A program made the position numbers and the translations under genes. A stretch of DNA of 64,000 nt, from contig NC_056001.1 in assembly GCF_018446385.1 (NCBI RefSeq), forward strand, positions 7,769,600-7,833,599, in the 5' to 3' direction. The stretch comes from Zingiber officinale (Eukaryota; Streptophyta; Magnoliopsida; Zingiberales; Zingiberaceae). Under the pieces are notes generated by a model. The model was not told the DNA's origin. It saw nothing but the letters and a program-made list of their open reading frames with translations, and did no database searches. Positions 1-11,400 of the stretch are shown one piece after another. Position 1 is the first letter of the stretch, and every line of letters begins with the position of its first letter.

Positions 1-2155
1 ACTGACAACCTGTTTGGTGGCCGTGTTGAGATCAACAGTTCTTGTTGTTCTTCTTCTACTGAAAACTGATGGCTTTCATTGCCCATGCTCAATAAAGTCA
101 GATTGTTTGCTAGCTCCTGACTGTTGACCAAAAAATATCAATGCAATATACTTGGAATCACTTTTTAGGCCGTTGTAAAGACTGAACAAAAGTACTAATT
201 GCATTGTTCTGATCTATGTTACTATGATAAATATAAGTAGGATAGAAGCAATAGGGATGTAAATAAATTTAGCTTGTTCAAACTTGTTTATTTATTTATC
301 AAACTTCTTTAACATTGTTTGTTAAAGAATCTATCTAGCTCCATTTTAGCCTAAATTTTTATCGAGCTCAACTAATAATGTTATTGTCCTTGTAAATTAG
401 GTTGAACTTTTATCTAATGCTATAAAATTTATATTGTTTTTTTTTCTTTTAGCATATTATAAATAATATTTTTAAATTATAATTAAATTTTATACAAATT
501 AATAAATAAGTTTATTTATAAATTATTTATGAACTTTATTTATAAATAATTTTAATGAATTAGGTTTATTAGTGTTCAAACTTGTGTATTTTATATATTC
601 TTTTAATACTAATGAATTAAGCTTATTTAGTTCAATTCATTTACAAATTCTAAATTAGGATTAATCAATTTTAAATAAAAAATTTGAATTTAAAATTTAC
701 AATAGAGTTTGATACTTATTTCCTTAACATTTAAGTCCTTTAGACAAAACATGTTTCTTTGCAAGAAGATAAATGGTATGCTTCTTTTACACTTCCTCAT
801 CATATAATAAATTTATATAACATCTAAATTCCAATTAAACTAATAAAATATATTTATTATGAATTTTAAAATTTTGTAGCCAGTTTACAAGTTTACAACA
901 CTTGAATTCAGAATTATCAAATTTATATTTATAAAAAAAATTATAAATGAAAACCAACATCTTGTGACACAAATCGGTAAGCTTGAATCTTTCAATTTTT
1001 CTCTCAATAGCCTATAACCTCTTCACAATTGATAACTAAAATTTGATTCAATTTAAACTTTTATGTTAAACTAACACCACTTAATCTTCGGGCTGATTAA
1101 TCATAAAAATAATCGGTCCGATCTCATAAAAATTTTTCATCAATCATTAAAATAATTATGAAAAATGCTCGCAACGACTTAGCAATTCAACACTTTAGAT
1201 TTATTACTTCACTAAAGAAAAATATCTCATAATACGTCGTAATTAAAAATTAAACCATAAACATTTAAGAGACTTCTAGACTCCCTGCTGCCTTGCCGCT
1301 GGACCCGCGGTTGATTCAATTTAAACTTAAACTATAGATAGTCTAGTTTGAAAGAGTAACGATTCACACCTCATTCCAATTAAGTAGACAATTGAATGCC
1401 ATTAAGTCCTCTTTCTTCTAATAATACTTTTATAGGATAAATTCGAAGTATAATTACATTCAAAAGTTGATCTTTAAATTCATCCTCTTTAAAATTCAAA
1501 TCACGATATTTTTTCTTTTCATTATTATGGTAAGAAGTGACCGTGGCCACATCACGTAGCACTTGCTTCAATTAAATTAAGCAATAGGAGTTCACAAAAT
1601 GGGGGTGTCTGCCCTACCTTTTTCCTTGCAAGCAACCTAATGCCTCTAGCAAAGACCCTTTTTTTTTTTTGTCCTTTCATTGCATTAAAATTGTTAGCTA
1701 AAAGAGAAGAGGAAAAAGATGGCTACACAGGCACCTGCCTCCCCATAAGCATGCGGTTGGACCCCCATGTTTCTTGTCAAAATTATTGAGTAGGGTTGGT
1801 CAAGCCATGAACTAGCTAGCTAGAACGAGTTACTAGTCGAACCAAGAGGGAGGGCACAGATAACAACTGTGTCTACTCATTTTTGTTGCCATAGCTAAGA
1901 TCAACAAGAATTATTGTTATCATCTTAATAATCTCATATTATGATGAAGTGGGTCAGATGAACACTCTTAATAGCATTTTCAGCCAATTTGTTACAGTGA
2001 CAGAATTATTCTAGACTAATATTTGATATATAAATTAATAAATTTTTATGTAAGAGTTGAGCTTGAGTTATATCTTGTTCGGTTCAGTCTTACTATTGAA
2101 GGCACTGTATGAGGCGTGTGCAAAGGAAGAAGCAGTGGACTATACCTTTTCCTTC
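1..2155. other. AT-rich intergenic DNA, no gene seen
   Basis: The stretch is very AT-rich, with many short runs of A and T and only a small GC-richer island near 1280-1320. No open frame here has coding character or recognisable homology. Weak internal similarity, such as repeated phrases around TTTATTTATAAA between 480 and 660, suggests decayed transposon DNA, but no ends can be defined. Confidence 0.6.
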
Positions 2156-2163
2156 TATTTAAA
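2156..2163 (+). promoter_or_regulatory. TATA-like box of the miR396 precursor gene
   Basis: TATTTAAA lies about 150 bases before the miR396 mature strand, after a C/T-rich stretch. A start of transcription around 2190 would give a normal plant pri-miRNA leader. The placement is inferred from spacing only. Confidence 0.4.
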
Positions 2164-2296
2164 CAGGCAAAAAGGGCAATCTTTCTCCACAATCCTTCTC
2201 CTTTTCCTCGTCTATCTTCTTCTCAATTCTTCTACATCATAAATAATTCTCTCGTTTGAGCTGTTTCAGTTCAATCCAATGGCAAAAGATTGTAAG

Positions 2297-2436
2297 CATG
2301 CTTTCCACAGGCTTTCTTGAACTGCGTGAGTTGATTCTTAATTGTTTTTTCACAATTAGTTTCTTCTCCAAATCAAGCTGTGGAAAGAATTAATTATCTT
2401 GTTGTTCATAGTTCAAGAAAATCCGTGGAAAACATG
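2297..2436 (+). ncRNA. MIR396: miR396 precursor hairpin
   Basis: The 5' arm at 2304-2324 reads as the monocot miR396e/f type: it contains CCACAGGCTTTCTTGAACTG, with the extra G that separates this form from the commoner miR396a/b. The 3' arm at about 2410-2434 (GTTCAAGAAA...CGTGGAAA) pairs with it almost throughout, with a few mismatches and wobbles, and flanking CATG/CATG bases extend the stem. The loop is about 85 nt, normal for plant precursors. miR396 is known to guide cleavage of growth-regulating-factor (GRF) mRNAs and so limits cell proliferation in leaves and flowers. The gene lies about 320 bases upstream of COQ2 on the same strand, so the two may be transcribed separately or partly together. 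The mature strand is certain by sequence; expression cannot be seen. Confidence 0.9.
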
Positions 2437-2752
2437 GTATGAATCTTTCTTATCGAGTTTTTGTTGCTGTTCTTTTTCCATTTTAATTTTTTTAATGGGA
2501 GGATGACATGATTAGTGGATAATTTTTTTATTTCCTACTTGTTATAAAATAAAATAAAATTGAAAAAAAAATATATTTGTCATCAAAGATGCGTCATCGT
2601 CCTAAAAGTAACCGAAAAAAAAAGAGAAAAATAATAAAGCAGCTGAATATTTAAATGTCTGCATTTTCTAAATGGGCCTTCTTTAGATTTTAATTTTTAA
2701 ACTCTCGGCCCATTTTACTCGGAGTTGTGAGCGCAGGGGATCGATCGCCTCC

Positions 2753-3570
2753 ATGGCGCTGTGGTTTGCTCGCGCAGCTCGAAAGCTTCGCCGCCTATCG
2801 CCGGCGGCTGCCAGGTCCATCTTCCCCTTCGCTTCCCCTCCGCCAATTCCTAGCTCTTCCTCCATCCTCTATATTTTTGGATCTCCCATCCCGCGTCTGA
2901 GTCGCCCTCCTTGGGCGGGATCGCCGCTTCTCGTTGGATTCCCCCATCATCTGTCCTTCGCCTCTCTGTCCGGTTCCTCCAACGAAACCGAAGGGGATGG
3001 AGTGGCGCGGCGTCCGGAAGATGGAGCTGTGGAAGCGCCTCCGTCGTGGCTCGACGCCTACTTGCCCCCGTCGGTGCGCCCGTATGCGCTACTAGCACGG
3101 CTGGATAAGCCAATAGGGGTATGGCTATTGGCTTGGCCTTGCACGTGGTACTGTTTATTTCTTTTTATTTTACATTTGCTTGTCAGATTTTCTTTGAAGA
3201 ACAAAATTTACGTGTGTAATTATAAAACGAAGATCAAATGTATGAATTTTTAACTTGCAAATAATATGAGAATACTTGAGGGAACAATTAAGTTGAATGA
3301 ATAAAAAAATCTCCACTACATGAATCCACTGTTCAAAACGGTAAAAAAAAAGGGTGCTTGATAGGGTCCCAACTACTTGGAGTCATTTACCTGGTCTTAT
3401 CCTGCCATCTAGGATTCTAAGCCATAAATACAAAATAGGTATAAGATCACCGATACATAGGGAGTGTTGATGACATGACCAAAGATGCTAATTACGTTTT
3501 TCTTTTGTATATTTAGTCTGTTTTTAAGATTTTTTTTTTTTCTTATGTGCTTGTTTGTGTGTGCGCGCTC

Positions 3571-3604
<34 letters not shown>

Positions 3605-6600
3605 TCGTGTGTGTTAGCACATGCACCTATTCATGTTTCTGATTTCCACTTTTTTCATTCTTCTTATGAGGCAATCAAATGGGCTGCAATTGGCCAAAGT
3701 CTAATATAAACTAATTTTGCACGCCTATCAAACCCATTTGGTAAAAGTATTGAAACATACTTTGATGAGAAACTTGGTTATCTCTTTGGCATATCCTCTA
3801 GATCAAGATTTTTTTTGTTGATCAATTCCTGCCATGTTGATACTCTCATAATCGTGCATCAGGTCAATTACCATGGCAGCAACACCAGGGCACCTTCCTG
3901 ACATAAAAATGTTAACATTGTTTGGTTGTGGAGCTGTGCTTTTAAGGGGAGCTGGTTGTACTGTGAATGACCTTCTTGATCGTGACATTGATGTCAAGGT
4001 AATCTACTTCCCTTTTTCTTCTATTATATATGAACATATATATATTTCAAGTTGGTAGGGCTTATTTACTAATGCAGTTTATTTTTAAATTATAAAATTT
4101 AATGTTTTTAGTTCCAATTTTAAAGTTTGTTCATGGCGGTAAATAGTGTCACAGCATAAATAAAAAGTTTTTGATCACTTTATAAACATCTTAACAATGT
4201 GCGTTCATACTCACATGAGGTTCCTTCTGCTGCAGGTTGAGCGAACAAAATATAGGCCCATTGCATCTGGTATTTTGTCACCATTTCAAGGGCTTTGCTT
4301 TTTGGGTTTCCAACTTCTTTTAGGTTTAGGAATCCTTCTGCAACTCAATACTTATAGGTAAACATATCTTCAATAAACTTTATTAATGTTTTCCTCATTG
4401 AGATGCCAACACATTTTGCATGTGTCAAAGGTTTCTTGTTAGATCTTGTTTTATATTTTTTTTAAAAAAGAATTCAATTACTTCTGTCATTTACTTAAAT
4501 TGAATCAGGATGTTTCTGTTAAAAGTACATTGAGATATTCCCTTAGAATAGACTAAAATTGGTCTCTTCTCACAAAGGTTTTATACTGGTCTTAATCTTG
4601 ACACTCTAATTTCAGCTAACATTCAAAATCAACTGGTAAATGTGTGTCCAACTTGACAGCAGAACTTAATCATTTTTCCTATTTTTTATGTCATTACCTA
4701 TGGACAATCAGAATGTTCTGAACCAGACTTAGAATTGCTATACTCTTAAGACTTAAGTACTTACTGGACTTCTTTCAAAGCCATCATAATTAAAGCATAT
4801 TTGTTCCACAAATAAAAATAATGTGGAAATTTGAAGGAATTTGTGGTAGACTCAGTGCACTCTTTATATGACAATCAAGTAACTCAGCAAGAACTGTTTC
4901 ATGAATAGGAAACCATGCAGCAGACCCTTGGTGAAGATACTTTTCGTCATGGATCAAGCATGCAATCTTTGATTATCCACAAACTAAGGGAAAATTTGTT
5001 TGGGTGAGATTTAATGTCATGGATAATGATGCAAAAATAACAAAAAGGATGTTCCTCATTGCTCACAGTTCTAGGGTGATGGTGTTTGTTGTTTTAAAGA
5101 TCATTATCATGCATAAAATACTTGTAAGTCAGAATTTATGTTTTTTGAATACTTGACAATATGATTCAGATTTTTGTTGTCTATTTAGTTTATACTGAAC
5201 TCACCTTCTTTTCAACTAATATGCATGTCCGTTTCATAGATGGTAGAAATCTAGAGCACAAGAGAGATTTGATGTTGCCACGTCTTACTAGGTCCCTGAT
5301 ATTGGCTGAACAATGGAGAATACATTCTCAACTCAAAACCTTATGTGTCCAAGAGTACTTAAACTTTAGCATGGGCTTTACTTGCTTGACCCATCTTTTG
5401 TAATCTGTCCTCAGACCCACCTTTTATAATCTGTTCTCTGGTCCTATTTAGTAAGATTTTAGTTGCTTTGATCTCGTCTCAATATCAGTGTTCACCCCTT
5501 GTAATATACTTTCAAATATAGTTCAATTCTGTTATACATAATAGTGAGTTTCTTTCCTAAAAACATAAGCATGTGTATTTACAGAAGTACTATTCTTCCA
5601 AGTACTTAACTTGTATTAACTTGTAGTTTTCGGAGAACTAAATATTTTTTTACTCATTTTAATTTTTTCTAAGTGCAGCCAAATACTTGGTGCATCGTCG
5701 TTATTTTTGGTTTCCTCCTATCCTCTTATGAAGCGATTGACATTTTGGGTATGTACTAAGAAAAACAGGTTAATGACTATGTTATCATTAGTTTTTTTAG
5801 CGTCCATTCTACTTGCCTTAGCTAATATTACTACAGCCTCAAGCATACTTAGGTTTAACCTTCAACTGGGGAGCTTTATTAGGGTGGGCTGCTGTTAAAG
5901 AAAGTTTGGATCCTGCAATTGTCCTGCCATTGTATGCTGCTGGTGTCTGTTGGACCCTTGTATATGACACGATATATGCACATCAGGTATATATTGTTAA
6001 CATTGGCACTTCTTGTCAGTTTGAGTTTTTTACATTTGTTTTTATGCAATTGATTAACTTTTTAAAGTAGTATTGACTTAATACAAATTACTCTTAGGAT
6101 AAGGAAGATGACAAAATGGTGGGTGTTAAATCAACAGCTTTGAGATTTGGAAGTTTGACAAAGAACTGGGTTACTGGCTTTGCAATTGCATGCATTGGCA
6201 ATCTAGCTCTTAGTGGATACAATGCAGAGCTTGGTACACATTATCTATTTCTTACAATTATTTATCTATGATTTTTTCATACTCTAATGAATGTGTGCTT
6301 ATGTTTCCTAGGGCAGCATGGCAATACTATACATTTCTTATAGCTGCTGCTGGGCACCTAGGATGGCAGATTTTTACTGTTGACTTGTCTAGTCGTGCAG
6401 ATTGCAACAGAAAGTAAGGCTGATTTTCTTCTAGAAAATATTTACATTTTGGTTACATGACATTCATGAGAAAGGATAACAAGCTTTGCTTTCTGTGTGA
6501 CTTCCACATCAAGAGAAAAAAATAATCTTAAAGATCTGATGAAATGTAGACACGTCAAAAAAATGGAAATTTAGCAAGGAAGTTCACGAGTTATTCAAGA

Positions 6601-6758
6601 GCAATTTTATTTCTGCCAAGCAATCATTGCATTGTGAAAGATAAATTGTTTTGCATTTCAACCATTGGACAACTTTTCTTGTTTGTAGATTTGTGTCAAA
6701 CAAGTGGTTTGGAGCTATCATATTCAGCGGAATATTATTTGGTCGATTAGCTTCATGA
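2753..6758 (+). CDS. COQ2: 4-hydroxybenzoate polyprenyltransferase, mitochondrial (COQ2/PPT1)
   Basis: This UbiA-family membrane prenyltransferase joins the polyprenyl chain to 4-hydroxybenzoate, the committed membrane step of ubiquinone synthesis in the mitochondrial inner membrane. Exons: 2753-3147, 3863-3998, 4236-4357, 5679-5748, 5837-5986, 6098-6233, 6317-6413, 6689-6758. All introns are GT-AG, phases close, and the product is 391 aa, normal for plant PPT1. Residues 1 to about 80 are rich in Arg, Ser and Pro with few acids, as in a mitochondrial presequence. The two UbiA aspartate motifs are present: NDLLDRDID at 167-175, and DTIYAHQDKEDD at 285-296. The C-terminal [14 protein letters not shown] resembles Arabidopsis PPT1. 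The ATG is the first in frame after a stop-containing leader. Exon 7 uses the CAG at 6314-6316, because the TAG just upstream at 6309-6310 would break the frame. Identity is strong; the preferred prenyl length is not readable. Confidence 0.93.
3555..3615 (+). repeat. GT/GC microsatellite in COQ2 intron 1
   Basis: An alternating purine-pyrimidine run of TGTG and GCGC dinucleotides, about 60 bases, sits in the first intron of COQ2. It is imperfect and likely polymorphic in length. Nothing suggests coding. Confidence 0.8.
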
Positions 6759-8471
6759 GAGGTAATCTGTGTATTTTTTTTTCTTCATATTTTTTGGTTG
6801 GAAAGTGGTTTGGAGTTATCATACTTGGCTCAGACATGGAATTCCTTTTAATTGTATATACAAAATCTAATCTTCTACTTCAGTTGTATCTTATCTAGAA
6901 GCATTCGATTACGTGCATAATGGAATTTATTCAACCATCATAGAATAGGATATGTCATGTCAACTAGAATTAGAACACTCAAGCATGATTTATCGACACA
7001 AGGAAGACACAACAAAACAAGGAAAGATAGTCTACTTTAGTTTATGTAAAATCATGTCATGTACATAAGGCAATCTTCTTGTTAATGACAAGTTATAATT
7101 GAAATAGATTAAATTTGTATAAATAAAAAATGGAATTAGATTTGCAACAATCTGAAAAAATTTACTGCGCTATTCAATTTTGTTTAATGTTAATTCAATC
7201 TGCTTTATTTCTTTTTCTTCTCAGTAAACAATCCATATGCACTTAACTCTGTTATTGACATCTTCTGCAGTTGCAGTTGGGTTCTTTTCAGAGTATCTGA
7301 ATCTGAACTTTTGTAAACAATCACACTGATTATTGGAAAAAGTTTTTTTTTAAAAAAAAAACAAGGCGGGATTGATTTCATGGTCATTTTATAAATTAAG
7401 AATTGCTAAACGATTTTATTTTTCTTACTAGTTACAATTGGATGCCTTGCGTTGATTAATTTATCATAACCAGCTACAAAACTTTGTTATGATTTTGTTG
7501 TTGTTGTTTAAGAAAAATGATTCATGTAGAAGATGAAGAAACTCATTTTATAGGTTTGGAAGATGACGAATATAAAGGTTGGGACAGAGGTTCATATTTC
7601 TTAATTTCTTTTTTTCCCCCTCCAAGAAAAGCATGCTTACGCCTTGTTATTGTTTTCCAAATATGACCCTGAAGCTTTTTATGATCTCACCTTGTCCGAT
7701 TTAATTTTAATACCTTTGCGTTAAATTATATTTTCAGGGATGTTTAAGAACGTGGAAAAAGGGGGGAATGGCTTTAGGAAGGAAAATGAGCAGAAAAGAA
7801 ATGGAAAGGCTCCTATAAATTGTACTGTTAAAAGTCTATACGTTTTAAATGTATTATTTTTGAAGTAGCACTTAAAAGGTTTTAAAAGATTATATTGTTG
7901 GAGTAAACGTAAAGTTTTATAAAATATCAAGTAGACTTGAGGTTTGTGTTTATGCAATAGGAATCAGATATTTGCAAAAATAGAGCTATGCTTTCTTTCT
8001 TTAGGCATTAATAAAATTTGTTTTGATTTATGTTTATATAAATGATTAAAGCTCAACAGCAAAAATTTTATTCTTTTGTTTAACTTCGCACAACATTATA
8101 GTATCACCAATATTTATACTTTTTCTCTTTTACGTGTCACATTTTCTACTCTAATCTAAAATCTATTAGCCATCGGTAAGCATATTCATACAATCTTCTC
8201 ACCTTTTTAGAAACCAAATTTTGGGTTGAATTTTGCATCTATTTTAAATGATCACGTACTAATTTTACAAACGTGAACTGACGTCCGACCGAAATAAATA
8301 TATATGAAATTTTATTGACACCGGGTTTTTTAAATTTCTCCATGCTAAGGAATAAACAAAGTTGTACAAAATAGTTAGCAAAATAACCCCTGGGCCCTGG
8401 CCAAACCATAAACGATCAGTTGAAAGAACTGCTTCGATCCCCAATGAATTATCTTTGTTCCACGTACCTCC
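6759..8471. other. Convergent intergenic region between COQ2 and the B3 gene
   Basis: The region holds the 3' untranslated ends of two convergent genes and AT-rich spacer. At about 6802-6830 there is a second, imperfect copy of part of COQ2 exon 8 (AAGTGGTTTGGAG followed by TATCATA), just after the stop codon. No further gene is seen. Short open stretches here are AT-biased and lack any recognisable domain. Confidence 0.6.
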
Positions 8472-11400
8472 CTATCGGTTCCTTGCTTCATTATTGTACA
8501 TGGAACTGCTGCAGTGTTTTTCATCGATACTGAATTGATTTTTCCAGTTGCACTTCACCGTATCCAAAGGAGACTGCTCTGGATTTGCCTTCTTGCCCCT
8601 AACAATCTTGAGAATAAAAGAAAAACTGAAATGAGAAACTACAAAAGGCTGAAGTTAAAAATTTTTTTGAAGTAGTTCTAAATTTCTTATGAATAAAGTA
8701 AATACATAAATAACTTTATGGCAGAAGAATCACATGAATGAGAATTATTTCTGTTAAGATTTGATCAGGTTACTAGGACTTATGCCTAGGAAGGAAGCAG
8801 TTTGTGTTATTATAGTTAAGATGTGATTTAGCTGAAAGTGTTTCAAAATATTAGGCAAAGAGGAATGCGACCAATTTATGTTGCCAACGTTATTAATTTC
8901 CATTGAGATTTGTGGAAATTATTCAGATTTCATATTTTTGATTCACCAAATACAGTAAAGATCTAGTAATTTCCAACACCTGGAATGGACAAAAGGAGAG
9001 TTTCAACTTACAAAACTTCCAGAAGTTGAATTTCGATAAATAATTAAAGAATCTCCTGTTTGAAGACAATGTGCCCTTACAAAATCTCCTGAATATGGAA
9101 AAGCCATTATATAGAAAATTAAAAAGAAAGAAAAAGGAAACAGGATGCAGCATCCACTATTCTTACCTGTATTTTCCAAAATATACATCCTACTTCTGTT
9201 ATTTGGCCAAAACCTAAAGATAACAAGGGAAAAAGATGAACACTCAGAATTTCAACAATTCAGGGAAATAGAAATTGAAGATGTTTCACCATGAATATAC
9301 ACTAACAACCTTAAATAAGTGATTATTTGTGCAGTGAGAAGTATCTAAAGGTTAAGTTCGTAGCTTACAATTTCACGCTCACGATGAGGTAAGCTTCAAT
9401 TCAAAACATAAAAACCACAGAGCACTGTGAAACAGCTGATCTAGAGCAACTTGATAGACAAATTCATAATAAAGAAGCAATAAAGAAGCACTGTGTTTAT
9501 TGCAACAAAATAGTTCATACAAGATTTGCTATCCAGGTACTAATTCATAAAGTAGTTTTAGATATTATAAATACTCCATTACTCACAGAGGAAAAAGATA
9601 AGATATTGATAAAGATCACTAATTGAATAAATAGAGTGGTTGAAATACAGAAGAATTTAAGGTGTCTTGTGAGATTGCAATGTTCCATTTAAACTAATAA
9701 TATTATATCAGACTGGTGCTGGTGCAATCTGCAATACTTATAACATGGATAGATGAGGTAACTAGAAATATATATATATATATATTATTCAAGAGTGATT
9801 ATGAATTAGTTGTAATTCAAATAGATGATATAATAATAATAAGTCGGTTAAATGATATGAAATCCAACAAAGACAAGCACATGCTACACTTAGACAAATT
9901 GAATCACAAAGTTATGAGTGATAGAGAGAACTAAGGAAAACTATAATTAGTGAAACTAAAGGTGATTATTAAATATAACCAGTGAGATATAGTTTACACA
10001 GATTCAGTAGAGCGTTATACATAAGCCAACTAAAACTAAAATTTTATTTTGTAGAGGGGTTATTTTGTAATCTTTTGGTGGATATTCTAACATAAGGCTG
10101 CCTTAGCTAAAAAAGCTCCAAAGAATTATTTGCTTTGAGAAATGATGTTTAATTTTGCACAAGGAAATGGTATATTGAAATATAATGGAGAACTGCCTTT
10201 TCAGTAAATGAACTAGAGACATACCTGTACTTAAATTTCCATGAACATTGAAGTGTCATATCTTCCATGTGCAGCACTATGCCATCTCTTTCAGATAGTG
10301 GAGGAAGACAAGCCTCAGCCTCCCTCTACATGTAAAGGATATATCATACTGATGGTTCTTTAAGAAGGATACTAATGTTTAATTAAATGTTAAAATGGAT
10401 AATAATTGCTCAATACACCACGAGCACTTCTATGGTTATTTTAAAAATAAAAACTAAGTAACAATAGGGAAAAAGACAGAAAGGATCACACCTTTGGCAG
10501 TACTATTCTTCCAGTGTTTCCAACATCACTTTTTGTCAACTCTTTGCACAGAGCAACTTGCAAGTCTTTACATCCAAGTTCCTTCTATTATAAGAAATTT
10601 GATATTAGTGTTGCATTATATGAACTGTCTTTTGTTGAACAACTGCCACATAATCAATAAATTATAAAACTCAATATTGACATGTGGGTACAAGATAACC
10701 CTCACCAATATTAAATGTTGTGTCTGTCTGGTATTAGCTGTTGTGATTCATTTAACATATAATTTAGGTATCCATTTTTTGCTATGCCATAGAATAGTAG
10801 CACTTATTTGCAAAACTGAGAGCGTTTGGTTTGTTCGTTTTCTGTTTTGTGTTTTCATTTTCTTAGAAAATGCAGTTTTCTAGAAAATAGTATTTGGTTT
10901 GCACTTTCCACGTTCATTTTCTAGAAACAAAGAGTATTTTCTAAGAAAATGGAAAATGTGAAAAAAATCATTTTCCAAATATCTAGAAAATGCAGCTTTC
11001 TGGAAAATGAAAATGAAAATGGCTCAAACCAAATGCTCCCGTTGGGAAAACATATGTTACAAGGATGATTCACACTTGCCATTAGACTTTAGATGGCTCA
11101 TGGTGAAATTTACAAGACTCTTCAAACACTATTGAATAAATCTGGTTACTCAAATGATGGAACAGAGTGATCCTCCAACCAAAAAAACTAAAAATAACCA
11201 TCTTTGAAAAATAAATTATGCAATAAAGGCTAACAAACAAATAAATCAATAAAAATTAACAGAGAATTATAAATGGAAGGCGATAAAGCTAGAAACCAGT
11301 TTTCAGATAAATGAAAATATGCAGAAACATAAAAAAATATACTTTGTCAGTTATTTCTGACTCAAGTTGAAAGGTTAATTGATTCGGTATTTGCAATGTT

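Noticed and set aside
2057-2242. 61-codon open frame before the miR396 hairpin
   Set aside because: It overlaps the likely promoter and leader of the miRNA gene. Composition follows the local AT and C/T bias, and no domain is recognisable.
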